Notes: a model not told the origin generated them from the letters alone. Shown: positions 36,653 through 45,922, numbered from the stretch's first letter. The stretch is DNA of 64,000 nucleotides from Haloparvum alkalitolerans (GCF_050122995.1 NZ_JBNLIA010000012.1:124001-188000), one strand, 5' to 3'. A program made the numbers and translations.

Positions 36653-38836
36653 GTGTCTCGCACGGGAACCGACGGAGGCGACGACGAACCGGCAGCGCCC
36701 GGCGAGCGCGACGCCGACTCCGGGGCGGGCGACGAGCGCGTGGTCCTCGCGAACGGGCTGGCGCTGGACAAACGCGACGAGTTCGCGGCCCGCAAACACG
36801 CCGCCTCCGACTCGGACCTCCGGCGGATCGCGCTTCTCGGCCCCGCCTTCTGGACGGCGACCTCGCTGGCGAGCCTCCTCGCCGTCGTCGTCGGGATCGT
36901 CTTCCTCGTCAGCGACGCCGCCACGGGCGCGGACGTCGCGTTGGTCCTCCGCGCGGCGCTCGGCGGTGACCTCGTCGGACTGCTGTCGACGTATCCCATC
37001 GCCGTCGTCGCGGGAGCCCTCATCGTCGCTCACCTCTGGCACTACCTCGTGTCCCCGGTTCGCGGGGCAGTCGCCGAGCTCGGGTCACGCGTCCGGCGCG
37101 CGCTCGACCACCTGCGGCAGTTGCTGCTCATCGCACGCTGGGACACGCTGAAGGTCGGCAACTACTGGTTCCCGTTCACCACGCACCTCTCCGACCGCGA
37201 CCCCCTGCTGGTGCTGGGTCGCGACGACGTCGCCGTTACGGGGACGTACGGCGACCGGCCGCACTACCGCAACGTCTTCGTCGACGCGATATACGTCCGC
37301 TTCCGCGGCGGTCCGCGCCGACTCGACCTCGAGCACGCGCTGTTCGACGACCGAGTCCGTCGGTTCCGGGCGATGCTGTTGGTCGGTCTCGCGATCCCCG
37401 TGGCCGTCGAGTCGATCGCGGCCGTGCTCGGTCGAACGGCCCCCCCGACGACGACCGCCGGAGTCGCCGGCGTGCTCGCCCTCGCAGCGGCGGTCGCCCC
37501 GTGGCGCGTGCCGTGGCGCGAAGCGGCTCCCGCCGCCGCCGTCGTCGGGGCGCTGTGGCTGGCCTCGAACGCGGGCCCGCTCCCGGAATTTCCGGTCCTG
37601 TGTGCGGCGGCATTCCTCGCGGTGCTCGCGCCGCTCGCGGCGACGCGAACGCTCGGGTTCCGGTCGCGCTTCTACGGGGAGTCCGCCGCGTTCTCCCGGT
37701 CCGACGTGGTGTTGAACGAGCCCGACACCGGGGAGGGACGCACGCGGCTCGGTAACTCGCTTCTCGGATACGGCGTCTTCTACGTGAGCGAGTACTTCCG
37801 CGAACTGCTGGGCTCCGACCGTCGGACGCGGGTGACGGCGGGAGCGGAACTGGCCGACGCGCTCGCGGCCGATCCCGACGACCACGCGGCGGTCGCCGCG
37901 GCGGCCGGGCTGGAGACGGCGTGGGCCGGCGGCTCGCTCAGCGGGGAGGAGACCGTGGACGTGGAGGTGGTCGGCGTGGACACCCTCGTCACGACGACGG
38001 ATCCCCATCGGGGACCAGTCGGACGGGTGGTGGCGGCACTGCGTCGCCTCGCCGGCGAAGGTGACGACGACGTGACGACGGACCTGGACCGAACCGGGAC
38101 CAGCCGCGGGATCCGGCTCCCGGTCAAGGCGTTCGCGAGCGTCGCTCACTCTCCCGGCCGGCTCGACGGGTCCCTCCCCGAGACGCCGATCTTCGCCGGC
38201 GTCGAGTGGCCGGAGGAGCGGGTTCACCACCTGTTCCTCGGCGGAGCCGAACACAACGTGGGGCTCCGAAAGCTCGTCCTCGCGCTGAAGGCGGCGGGCT
38301 ACGAAAACGTCGACCTCGCCGAGAACGCCTTCGTGGACCCCGACGGGATCCAGTTCCCCGCGGAGTATTTCGTCTCCGCTGTGGTCGATAAGGACCTCCT
38401 GAGTCGGGACGACCCCGCATTCCTGCTGTTTCGGCATCCGTTCGACGGCGGGAGCCGGGAAACGGACGACGAAAACGCGAACGGGGGCCAGCACGCCCAC
38501 GCCGTGGTCGGCCTCTCGGCGCTCGGATCGAAGGCCGGCTTCCTGTTCTGGAACGATCAGCGGCGACGGGGCTTCCCGGACCTCGACCCGGACGTCCTCT
38601 ATCGGGTGACCTACGACGACGAGGACATCGACGACCTCGGCGACCCCTTCTTCGACGAGCGCGCGGCGGAACGGCTCCGGATCGAGGTCGGAGACGCCGA
38701 AATCGTCGAAGCCCCGACCGAGACCCGCCTGGGGCGTGCGGACCTCTCGATCGCGTTTCACGAGGACGCCGCGGGCGAGTCGGAAGCCGAGAGCGCGGAG
38801 ACGGGGGACGCGAGGCGGGGCGGTGAGGGGTCGTGA
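36653..38836 (+). CDS. Large membrane protein of unknown function
   Basis: A 727-residue protein I do not recognise. It has an acidic N-terminus, two transmembrane helices (about 59-86 and 107-132), a soluble linker (DTLKVGNYWFPFTTHLSDRDPL), about four more hydrophobic segments (240-259, 268-284, 292-306, 314-330) and a C-terminal soluble half of about 390 residues. That half contains HHLFLGGAEHNVGLRKLVLALKAAGY, a glycine-rich motif followed by a helix that could bind a nucleotide, though this is conjecture. The GTG at 36653 is the likely start; 36641 and a TTG at 36626 are alternatives. Its end overlaps the next gene by four bases. Confidence 0.7.
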   Translation: MSRTGTDGGDDEPAAPGERDADSGAGDERVVLANGLALDKRDEFAARKHAASDSDLRRIALLGPAFWTATSLASLLAVVVGIVFLVSDAATGADVALVLRAALGGDLVGLLSTYPIAVVAGALIVAHLWHYLVSPVRGAVAELGSRVRRALDHLRQLLLIARWDTLKVGNYWFPFTTHLSDRDPLLVLGRDDVAVTGTYGDRPHYRNVFVDAIYVRFRGGPRRLDLEHALFDDRVRRFRAMLLVGLAIPVAVESIAAVLGRTAPPTTTAGVAGVLALAAAVAPWRVPWREAAPAAAVVGALWLASNAGPLPEFPVLCAAAFLAVLAPLAATRTLGFRSRFYGESAAFSRSDVVLNEPDTGEGRTRLGNSLLGYGVFYVSEYFRELLGSDRRTRVTAGAELADALAADPDDHAAVAAAAGLETAWAGGSLSGEETVDVEVVGVDTLVTTTDPHRGPVGRVVAALRRLAGEGDDDVTTDLDRTGTSRGIRLPVKAFASVAHSPGRLDGSLPETPIFAGVEWPEERVHHLFLGGAEHNVGLRKLVLALKAAGYENVDLAENAFVDPDGIQFPAEYFVSAVVDKDLLSRDDPAFLLFRHPFDGGSRETDDENANGGQHAHAVVGLSALGSKAGFLFWNDQRRRGFPDLDPDVLYRVTYDDEDIDDLGDPFFDERAAERLRIEVGDAEIVEAPTETRLGRADLSIAFHEDAAGESEAESAETGDARRGGEGS

Positions 38837-39657
38837 CCGCGGAGGAGCGCGGCGGGATGGGCGATCTGCTTCCCGAGGGCCACTCGGACGCCGTCTTTCT
38901 CAAGGGGCGGACGGCGGTCCACGACCGGACGCGGAACCGCTGGCTCGTCGCCGTCGACCCCCTCGACCCCGTAGTTGCGTTTCGTGACGTGCCGGGCGCG
39001 TACACCACCGTCAGGGAGATCGCGGCGCGCGAGTCCAGAACAACCGCGGACGGCGAGACGGTCCGCATCGAGGGGCCGTTCCTGATCGGCGCCGGCGTCG
39101 CGCTGCTGGCGGGCGACGACCTGATCTGCCTCCGGCGGTCAGGGGGGGCGAGCTTCGACCCGGGGGCGTGGACGACGCCCGCCGGTCGCCTCGACCACGC
39201 GCCCCTGGAGACCGCCTACCGCGAACTGTACGAGGAACTGCTCGTCACGGTGGGGGGCGATCCGGCCTTCGTCGCTCCGGACCCGGGTGCGGGTCCGGAG
39301 GCGGCGCTTCGAGACGTGTACGCCGGAACGGTCGCGAACGCGGACCTCGACCCCGACCCGACCGCCTGGGATCGGCTGCCGACGACCGTCCCGGACGCCT
39401 ACGAGCAGCACCTGGCCGCCGTCGAGACGGTTGCGGGCGACCACGTCGAGCGAGCGTCCCTGCTCGCGACGTTCGTCGAGGACGCCAACACGCTGGAGCT
39501 ACGCGCGGTCGCCCGCGTCCGGGACCGGCCGGGGCTGGCGTTCGCGGACGGGGAGGGAAGCCGGCCGGTCCGCCGGTTTTCGCCGACAGCGCTGCGCGCC
39601 GCGAGTGCGGACGACCTCGTTCCGTTTCTGCAGTACCTCCGCGAGACGGTGTACTGA
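38833..39657 (+). CDS. Nudix-like hydrolase coupled to the upstream membrane protein
   Basis: A 274-residue protein beginning with GTGA shared with the stop codon of the membrane gene, so translation is coupled. The central part, FLIGAGVALLAGDDLICLRR...GAWTTPAGRLDHAPLETAYRELYEELL, has the Nudix helix with an intact RExxEE. The loop between the glycine and this helix is about two residues shorter than the standard Nudix box and its usual glutamate is not obvious, so activity is uncertain. The flanking regions have no known domain. Such enzymes cleave nucleoside diphosphate derivatives. Confidence 0.7.
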   Translation: MTAEERGGMGDLLPEGHSDAVFLKGRTAVHDRTRNRWLVAVDPLDPVVAFRDVPGAYTTVREIAARESRTTADGETVRIEGPFLIGAGVALLAGDDLICLRRSGGASFDPGAWTTPAGRLDHAPLETAYRELYEELLVTVGGDPAFVAPDPGAGPEAALRDVYAGTVANADLDPDPTAWDRLPTTVPDAYEQHLAAVETVAGDHVERASLLATFVEDANTLELRAVARVRDRPGLAFADGEGSRPVRRFSPTALRAASADDLVPFLQYLRETVY

Positions 39658-39780
39658 CCGACGCGGTTCCGCTCGTCCCCCGCCGACAGCCCTTCCAGAA
39701 CGATACCCGTCTGCGGGGCGGATCGCCGGTCGACGTCCCTCGCCGAACCGTTTAACGGCGCGCGACTCCGACCGTTCGAC

Positions 39781-40479
39781 GTGACGCGAGACGAAGACGC
39801 AACGAGCGGGGGCGTCGAGTCCGGGCGTGAGCCGGAGCCAGAGCCGGACCGCGAGCCGGTCTCTGTCGAGACCGCGCTCGACGCCGGGCGCGTGCTCCTC
39901 ACTCAGGGCCACCTCCGTCCGGCGCGCGAGTCGTTCGAGCGCGCGTGGCGTCCGCTGCCGGCGGGGAGCGACGACGAGCGCCTGCTCCGCGGACTGATCG
40001 GCCTCGTCGACGCCGTCCGCGGTGCGCGGCGGGGCGATGCCGACAGCGTTCGGGCGGCGGCCGCCACCGCGCGGGAGTCGCTCGCGTCGGTACCGGCCGG
40101 TCACCGCGGGATCGCGGTCGGGGACCTCGGAGAGTACCTCGCGACGCTCTCGGCCACCGCGACGGACCCGACGACCGTCGAACGGGAGCCCCCCGACCTC
40201 GCGCCCGACGCGCCCGACCCCCTCGCCGAGCCGACCCTGGACGCGGTGCTGCTCGCGGTCGAGCCGCTCGCGGACGTCCTCGACGGCGTCGACCCCTCGG
40301 TCGTCGCGGACGCCGCGCGCTACGCTCGCGAGGAGCGCGGGACGGGCCGGACGCGCTACGCGGAGCTGCTGACCGCGTTCCTCGCCGACCCCGACCAGCG
40401 CGCGCCCGTGTACGCCCGGCTCCGGGACCGGGTCGAGCGCGAGCGCGCGAAGGAGGACGACGTGGCGGGACTGTTCTGA
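39781..40479 (+). CDS. DUF309-like helical protein
   Basis: A 232-residue protein with an acidic low-complexity N-terminus (about 1-28). The region ALDAGRVLLTQGHLRPARESFERAWRPL...LLRGLIGLVDAVRGARRGDADSVRAAAATARESL resembles DUF309, a four-helix family of unknown function, but lacks its usual E-HE motif. The GTG start is 28 bases after GTTTAACGG, so leaderless. It converges on the PIN-like gene with an 18-base gap. Confidence 0.65.
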   Translation: MTRDEDATSGGVESGREPEPEPDREPVSVETALDAGRVLLTQGHLRPARESFERAWRPLPAGSDDERLLRGLIGLVDAVRGARRGDADSVRAAAATARESLASVPAGHRGIAVGDLGEYLATLSATATDPTTVEREPPDLAPDAPDPLAEPTLDAVLLAVEPLADVLDGVDPSVVADAARYAREERGTGRTRYAELLTAFLADPDQRAPVYARLRDRVERERAKEDDVAGLF

Positions 40480-40497
40480 GACCGGTCGGGACCGCCG

Positions 40498-41004
40498 TCA
40501 CTCGGCGGCGTCGAGCGCGCGGATGAACGCCGCGTAGAGGTCCGGCCGGCCGTACCAGCCGGCGTCGAGGAGGTCGTCGAACGCGTCGAGCGCGCGGGGG
40601 GCCGGAAGGTCGCCGTTCGCGACCGCGGTCGCCAGCACTCCGGGGACCGTCGTGGTCGGAACGCCCTCCGCGGCGGCGATCCGGCCGAGGTACGGCTCCT
40701 CCGCGACGAGGGCGCCGGAGACGAGGTCCGCGAGCGCGACGGCCGCGGCGTCGTCGTCGGCCAGTCGGTCGTTCGTGCGGAGGCGCTCGTACAGCGGCGC
40801 GTCCGAGACCGTGACCGCGCGGAAGGCGTCGGCGTCGCCGAGCCGGGCCAGCGCGCTCGCGGGGGGCGCCTCCGGCGCCGCGGCGGTCAGCGTGTCGAAG
40901 ACCGTCCCGGGGACGAGGACCTCGTCGTCGACGGCCGCCAGGGCGTCCAGCCGGTCGGCCCGACCCAGCGCCGCCAGCGCGGAGACGGCGACCACGAGGG
41001 TCAT
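40498..41004 (-). CDS. PIN-like protein (DUF3368 type) with degenerate active site
   Basis: A 168-residue protein partnered with the UPF0175 gene upstream; the ATG overlaps the partner's stop codon (TCAT at 41001-41004 in plus-strand reading). The layout matches DUF3368-type PIN toxins: a short first strand (LVVAVSALAALGRADRL), AVALADLVSGALVAEEPYLGRIAAAEGVP, and the GVLATAVANGDLPAPRALDAFDDLLDAGWYGRPDLY helices. The catalytic acids are largely lost: the aspartate of the first strand is missing, the helix glutamate is alanine and the DD pair is EE. It may be an inactive toxin relic or binding protein. Confidence 0.7.
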   Translation of the reverse strand: MTLVVAVSALAALGRADRLDALAAVDDEVLVPGTVFDTLTAAAPEAPPASALARLGDADAFRAVTVSDAPLYERLRTNDRLADDDAAAVALADLVSGALVAEEPYLGRIAAAEGVPTTTVPGVLATAVANGDLPAPRALDAFDDLLDAGWYGRPDLYAAFIRALDAAE

Positions 41005-41288
41005 CCGTCCAGTTCCGCGGCGACGCGCCCGGCGTCGACCCAGGTCACCTCCCGCTCTTGCAGGAGGTCGGCGAACGCCCACGGGTCCAGTTCCGCGATC
41101 TCGGCACCGCGCGCGAACGACACCTCGCCGGCCGCGAATCGCTCCACCGCGCGGTCGCGGCGCCACTCCGCGAGCGCGTCCGACAGCAGCCGCTCGGCCG
41201 CGGCGTCCCGCGGCACGTGCTCCGTCCGTGCGTATCGTGCGAGGTCGCCCGCGAGGTCGTCGTCGAGCGCCACCTCCACCCGTTCCAT
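41001..41288 (-). CDS. UPF0175-family antitoxin-like protein
   Basis: A 95-residue protein: an N-terminal ribbon-helix-helix-like stretch (MERVEVALDDDLAGDLARYARTE) followed by the UPF0175 motif RFAAGEVSFARGAEIAELDPWAFADLLQEREV, an HTH-like DNA-binding fold. It precedes and overlaps the PIN-like gene, the standard antitoxin-toxin order. The ATG at 41288 is preferred over a GTG five codons upstream because CTTTAACAC (about 41315) is the right distance for a leaderless start. Confidence 0.78.
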   Translation of the reverse strand: MERVEVALDDDLAGDLARYARTEHVPRDAAAERLLSDALAEWRRDRAVERFAAGEVSFARGAEIAELDPWAFADLLQEREVTWVDAGRVAAELDG

Positions 41289-41373
41289 GCCTCGCTCTGA
41301 CACGGGGGTGCGTGTTAAAGGATGCGTCCGGGGCCGCCCGAGCGGGACGCGGACGGTGCGGGGGCCGAACCCG

Positions 41374-41622
41374 TCAGCGCCCGTACGCGATCCGCTGTGC
41401 CGTCTCGTCGAGCCACGCGCTCGCCTTCGAGAGCCACACGGCGGGCGACACGCGACGGAACTCGTCCTCGTCGACCTCGATGCGCTCCCCGCTGAAGGGG
41501 TCGCTCCGGAGGCCGCCCTCGCCGCCTTCGCCGCCCTCCTCGCCGTCGATGGCGTCCAGCGCGTCGACGACCGTCGTCATCGAACACCGGCCGCACGTCT
41601 CGGCCTGTTTCTTCTCTCCCAT
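41374..41622 (-). CDS. Small conserved protein with CxxC motif
   Basis: An 82-residue acidic protein starting MGEKKQAETCGRCSMTTVVDALDAID, with a single CGRC pair near the N-terminus and DPFSGERIEVDEDEFRRVSP in the middle, reminiscent of a half zinc ribbon. TTTAACACG lies about 32 bases upstream of the ATG on the minus strand. Function unknown; a dimer could build a metal site. Confidence 0.6.
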   Translation of the reverse strand: MGEKKQAETCGRCSMTTVVDALDAIDGEEGGEGGEGGLRSDPFSGERIEVDEDEFRRVSPAVWLSKASAWLDETAQRIAYGR

Positions 41623-41809
41623 GGGTCTGTCTACCACGCCGTTGGTGCGCCGGCGTGTTAAACGCATCTCCGCGTGTGCGGCGCGCACACGACCGCTCCG
41701 CGGTCCGTCGCCGCCGACCGGGGCCGACACGACCGGTCGCCGCCCGCGACGCTCGACCGCTCCCGACCGACGCCGACGGGCTTTTATCCGGGGTGTGGTA
41801 TTTCCAGCC

Positions 41810-42190
41810 ATGGGATATCGAACCGTGGACGCGGACGCGGTGGAGCCGGAGCCGGACCGGCCGAGCGAGTGCCGGAAGCTCGGCGGGCCGGCGGGGCTGG
41901 AGGCGATGGCGATCAACCGCTTCCGCGCCGAGCCGGGCGAGGAGATCCCGCTGGCGTACCACTACCACGACGAGCAGGAGGAGGCCTTCTACGTGCTCGA
42001 GGGGACGCTGTGGGTGGAGACGCCGGAGGGGACCCACGAGGTGCCGAACGACCACCTGTTCGCGGTCGACCCGGGCAGCCCACAGCGCGCGCACGTGCCG
42101 GCCGACGCGGACGCGGCCGCGACCGTGCTCGCGGTCGGGGCGCCCGCGGTCTCGGGGGACGTACACGCCTACGACCCCGACCAGGAGTGA
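41810..42190 (+). CDS. Cupin-domain protein
   Basis: A 126-residue single-domain cupin. Motif 1 reads GEEIPLAYHYHDEQEEAFYVLEGTLWV, with HxH and glutamate as metal ligands, and motif 2 is PNDHLFAVDPGSPQRAHVPAD with the last histidine. The metal site looks complete. CTTTTATCC is 28 bases before the ATG. Small cupins of this kind bind sugars, amino acids or other ligands; no substrate can be assigned. The next gene starts 4 bases downstream, forming an operon. Confidence 0.85.
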   Translation: MGYRTVDADAVEPEPDRPSECRKLGGPAGLEAMAINRFRAEPGEEIPLAYHYHDEQEEAFYVLEGTLWVETPEGTHEVPNDHLFAVDPGSPQRAHVPADADAAATVLAVGAPAVSGDVHAYDPDQE

Positions 42191-42194
42191 GGGC

Positions 42195-42872
42195 ATGAGC
42201 GGCGACTCCGAGCGCGTCGACTCCGGCTCGGCCGACGCCGACGCCGGCGCCGACCGCGCCGACCGCGCCGACCGCGTCGACCCCGACCGCCTCCCGCCGG
42301 AGATCAGGGAGGCCGTTCCGGACTGGGACGACGAGTACCTCGACCGCGTCGGCGACCGGCTGATGTACGGCTACGACCTCGAGAAGGACTACCGGCTCGA
42401 CGGGGAGCGGTGGGACCTCTACGGCGAGATGCGCGTGCGCAACGAGAAGCAGTTCCTTCACCCGGCGCTCAGCTACGCCGACCACGAGGCCGAGGAGTAC
42501 CTGTTCGCGCGCCGCGAGCAGGGCGTCACGATCCGCGAACTGGAGCGGCTCGTCGAGCGGGGCCACGACGTGGCCGACGAGCGCGTCGACCCGGACGAGG
42601 AACACTACGGCACGGACGTGACGTTCGCGCTCGTGACCGACGCGATCCCGGACGACGTCCGCGAGTTCGTGGAGGGGTTCCGCGACCGGACCCTGCTGAA
42701 GTTCGGCTACTACGGCCACTACGACGTGAACCTGATCGTCGTCGCCCCCGACGCCGAGGCGATCGTCGCCAGCGAGGCCGCCGACGCCGCGGAGGCGTTC
42801 ACCCTCTGGGAGGACGTGAGCGAGGAGCGCGAGGGGTTCCTCTCGCGGTTCGCGCGGAAGTTCTGGACCTGA
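42195..42872 (+). CDS. Conserved haloarchaeal protein of unknown function
   Basis: A 225-residue soluble protein that starts 4 bases after the cupin stop codon. After a low-complexity acidic stretch (1-28, with repeated DRAD), the body contains WDDEYLDRVGDRLMYGYDLEKDYRLDGERWDLYGEMRVRNEKQFLHPALSYADHEAEEYLFARR and FGYYGHYDVNLIVVAPDAEAI. No known motif was found, but the density of aromatic and charged residues suggests a folded, conserved family. The co-transcribed cupin hints at a joint role. Confidence 0.65.
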   Translation: MSGDSERVDSGSADADAGADRADRADRVDPDRLPPEIREAVPDWDDEYLDRVGDRLMYGYDLEKDYRLDGERWDLYGEMRVRNEKQFLHPALSYADHEAEEYLFARREQGVTIRELERLVERGHDVADERVDPDEEHYGTDVTFALVTDAIPDDVREFVEGFRDRTLLKFGYYGHYDVNLIVVAPDAEAIVASEAADAAEAFTLWEDVSEEREGFLSRFARKFWT

Positions 42873-42951
42873 GACGGCGCCGCGGCTGGCGGCGGGAGAA
42901 CGGGAGGAGGGCTGGGCGCGCCGGTCGCGCCCTCCGAACGCTTTCGAGTCG

Positions 42952-44826
42952 TCAGTCGTCCGCGGGCGCCGAGCCGACCCCCTCGCGCACGTTGGCGAGG
43001 TTGTCGTAGCCGATCTTGACCAGCGAGAGCGCCAGCCAGACCAGCACGAAGCCGAGAACCGCCTGGACGCCCGAAGAGACCATCGCGGCGGTGCCGTCCG
43101 CGCCGCCTTGCAGGATGTTCGTGTAGATGTTCCGGTACAGGGCGATGAACGTCAGCGCCGTGACGGTGATCGCCACCATCAGCGCCATCGGGACGCCGGT
43201 GCTAAGCAGCTGCTTGGACTCGTCCCAGTTGGCGAGCCAGATGGTCGCCGTCAGCAGCGCGAGCGCCGCCAGCAGCTGGTTGGCGCTACCGAACAGTCCC
43301 CACAGCGTCACCCACTCGCCGGAGATGACGAGCACGTAGGCGATGACGCCCTGCAGCACGGGGTTGGTGTACCGGCCGCGGGCGAAGCCGCCGAAGTCGC
43401 CCGAGAGCCCGGTCGTCGTCTCGCCCGCCGGCGCGCCGACGATCTCCTCCATCATGTAGCGACCCAGCCGGACCGCCGTGTCGGTGGAGGTGAGCAGGAA
43501 GCTCACGAGCACGAGCGCCATGAACACGGCGCCGATCGTCTGCGGGATGCCGAGGCTCGTGAGGATGATACCGCCGCCGGCAGCGAAGTTCGGCAGCGCG
43601 CCGCCGATACCGCCCGCGGTCGCGTCCGCGACGAAGCCGGCGACCGCCAGCGTCGACAGCGCCAGCGCCGCGAGCAGGCCCTCGCCGAGCATGCCGCCGT
43701 AGCCGATCAGGCGGGCGTCGGTCTCCTTGTTGAGCTGCTTCGAGGTCGTCCCCGAGGAGACCAGCGAGTGGAACCCGCTGACCGTCCCGCAGGCGATGGT
43801 GATGAACAGCAGGGGGAACAGCGGCCAGACCCCGGCCGCCTCGGTCCCCCAGAAGCCCTCGAACGCGCCGATCGACGAGTCGATGACGAGCGGCTGCGCC
43901 GGCGTCGTGATCAGCGTGCCGACGATGATCGCGAGGATCCCCCCGCCCACGCCGGAGTACAGCAGGAACGAGGAGAGGTAGTCACGCGGCTGGAGCAGCA
44001 CCCACACCGGGAGCGCGCTCGCGACCCCGCCGTAGACGATGATCAGCGGGAGCCAGGCCGCGACGTTCGGCGTCAGGATCGCGTCCGCGGAGACGGTCGC
44101 ACCGGGGATCCAGCCGCCGGCCCCGAGACCGATCAGCTCCGCGAGGACGAGCGTCCCCTCGGGGTACGCGCCGGCCTCGACGGCCGGGAACAGCGCGAAC
44201 GGGTACTGGATGCCGACCCAGACGGACGCGAACACGCCGGCGACGAACAGCGCGGTCCCCGGGAGGAACGGTCCGTTGAGCTGGTACAGGTAGACGCCGA
44301 ACAGCAGCGCCAGCGCCACGTACAGGAACGAGGTGGTCGTCACCTGCGGGAACGCGTTGAACACGATCCCCACCACGAGCGCGAACACCGCCACGACGAG
44401 GATGATCGTGAGGAACGCGAACCACAACAGGAGGTTCTTCCCCCGCTCGCCGACGTACTCGCCGACGATGTAGCCGATACTCTTCCCCTCGTGGCGGATC
44501 GACCCGCTGAGGGAGACGAAGTCGTGGACCGACCCGATCAGCGGGTTGCCGATGGCGATCCACGCCAGCGCGGGCACCCAGCCCCAGATGGCGCCGGCCG
44601 TGATCGGTCCGACGATGGGCGCGCCGCCCGCGATGCTCGAATAGTGATGCCCCAGTAGCACCGGCTTCTTGGCCGGTACGTACTCCTGCCCGTCCTCGTA
44701 CTTGTGTGCCGGCGTCTCGTTGGCGTCGTCGAGTTCGACGAACCGGGAGAGGTACTTCGAGTACCCCAGATAACCCACGGTGAACGTTACCAGCACGGCA
44801 AGCACGATCCAGATTACTTGCGTCAT
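42952..44826 (-). CDS. cstA: CstA-family peptide/pyruvate transporter
   Basis: A 624-residue polytopic membrane protein of the CstA (carbon starvation) family. It has the conserved N-terminal YSKYLSRFVELDD and the KKPVLLGHHYSSIAGGAPIVGPITAG segment, and about 16 hydrophobic helices with LVSSGTTSKQLNKETDARLIGYGGML in the middle. Family members import peptides or pyruvate during nutrient stress. On the minus strand a TATA element ATACTTAAGTCC (about 44862-44873) precedes the ATG by about 40 bases. Length is close to the shorter CstA forms. Confidence 0.92.
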   Translation of the reverse strand: MTQVIWIVLAVLVTFTVGYLGYSKYLSRFVELDDANETPAHKYEDGQEYVPAKKPVLLGHHYSSIAGGAPIVGPITAGAIWGWVPALAWIAIGNPLIGSVHDFVSLSGSIRHEGKSIGYIVGEYVGERGKNLLLWFAFLTIILVVAVFALVVGIVFNAFPQVTTTSFLYVALALLFGVYLYQLNGPFLPGTALFVAGVFASVWVGIQYPFALFPAVEAGAYPEGTLVLAELIGLGAGGWIPGATVSADAILTPNVAAWLPLIIVYGGVASALPVWVLLQPRDYLSSFLLYSGVGGGILAIIVGTLITTPAQPLVIDSSIGAFEGFWGTEAAGVWPLFPLLFITIACGTVSGFHSLVSSGTTSKQLNKETDARLIGYGGMLGEGLLAALALSTLAVAGFVADATAGGIGGALPNFAAGGGIILTSLGIPQTIGAVFMALVLVSFLLTSTDTAVRLGRYMMEEIVGAPAGETTTGLSGDFGGFARGRYTNPVLQGVIAYVLVISGEWVTLWGLFGSANQLLAALALLTATIWLANWDESKQLLSTGVPMALMVAITVTALTFIALYRNIYTNILQGGADGTAAMVSSGVQAVLGFVLVWLALSLVKIGYDNLANVREGVGSAPADD

Positions 44827-44932
44827 TGTTACCCTACCTCACGCTAAACCATGAGGAAATGGGGACTTAAGTATTGCCACCCAAACCCGGCGAGAAAAGC
44901 CGCCGCTGGTGCCGGTTTCACCGGCCTCGGTC

Positions 44933-45922
44933 TCACTCGGCCGCGGGGTCGACCGCGGTGGGCGGCTCCGCGGCCGTCTCCACGTCGAGTTCCGCGGCCA
45001 CGTCCGCGAGCAGGTCCCCCTTCACCTCGCTGGTTCTGGTCTCGATCTCCGCGACCAGCGGCGGCGCAAACTCCTCGCGCACGCGGGCGATGCGCTCGCG
45101 GTCGGTCGCGACGCGGTCCCGGAGGTAGCGGGCGCCGCGGCCCTCCTCGTCGGGGTCCGGCTCGGGTGTGAGCTTGTTCGCCACCAGCCCGCGGACCGCG
45201 AGGTCGCGCTCGCTCATCCCGTCGATGGCGCGGGCGGTCTCGTTGAGCGAGAGCTGGTCGGGGTTCAACACGAGGAAGAAGGCGGCGTCCTCCCGGAGCG
45301 CGGCGCCGGCGAACTCGAAGAACTCCTTCCGCTCCTGGAGCCGGGCCAGCACCGGGTCGCCGTCCATCACGCGCCGGGGCTCGCGGTTGCCGATGGCGGC
45401 CTTCTCGAAGAGGTCGATGCTCCGCCGGCGCTTGTGGGCCAGCCGCTCGATCCAGTCCTCCAGGAACTCCGGGAGCCCGAGCAGGCGGAGCGTCGAACCG
45501 GTCGGGGCGGTGTCGAAGACCACGCGGTCGTACGGCTCGGAGGCGCGCATCACCTCGACGAACCGGTCGAACAGCGCCGACTCGTAAGCGCCCGGCGTCT
45601 GGTGGGCCATCTCCAGTTGCCGGTCGATCTCCGAGACCATCGCCGGGGAGACCTGGTCGGAGAGGCGCTGCCTGATGTCGTCGAGGTGGGCCGCCACCTC
45701 GTCGTCGGGGTCGATCTCCATCGCGTGGAGTCCGTCGACCCCCTCGACGGGCGTCGGCTCGTCGCCGAAGCGCTGGTCGAACACGTCCGAGGTGGAGTGG
45801 GCGGGGTCCGTGGAGACGACGAGCGTCTCCAGCCCCGCGTCGGCGCATTTCTGTGCGTACGCACAGGAGACGGTGGTCTTGCCGACCCCGCCCTTGCCGC
45901 CGAAGAAGACGAACGGCTCCAT
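44933..45922 (-). CDS. ArsA/GET3-type ATPase
   Basis: A 329-residue P-loop ATPase with GGKGGVGKTT (8-17), the signature-lysine Walker A of the deviant MinD/ArsA class, STDPAHSTSDVF, VVFDTAPTGSTLRLL, and VLNPDQLSLNETARAI. There is one ATPase domain, like GET3. Lacking the metal-binding cysteine triplet of arsenite pumps, it is more likely a GET3-like membrane-protein-targeting factor or an uncharacterised archaeal relative. Its ATG overlaps the stop codon of the small gene upstream (TGATG). Confidence 0.85.
   Translation of the reverse strand: MEPFVFFGGKGGVGKTTVSCAYAQKCADAGLETLVVSTDPAHSTSDVFDQRFGDEPTPVEGVDGLHAMEIDPDDEVAAHLDDIRQRLSDQVSPAMVSEIDRQLEMAHQTPGAYESALFDRFVEVMRASEPYDRVVFDTAPTGSTLRLLGLPEFLEDWIERLAHKRRRSIDLFEKAAIGNREPRRVMDGDPVLARLQERKEFFEFAGAALREDAAFFLVLNPDQLSLNETARAIDGMSERDLAVRGLVANKLTPEPDPDEEGRGARYLRDRVATDRERIARVREEFAPPLVAEIETRTSEVKGDLLADVAAELDVETAAEPPTAVDPAAE

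Noticed and set aside
36433..39657. Integrated element using the tRNA-Arg gene as attachment site
   Set aside because: I found no integrase gene and no repeat of the tRNA 3' end downstream within the window. The accessory look of the genes alone is not enough.
44933..45922. Arsenite-pump ATPase role for the ArsA-type gene
   Set aside because: It has one ATPase domain, lacks an obvious metal-binding cysteine triplet and has no arsenic-resistance genes nearby, so a GET3-like or unknown role is more likely.
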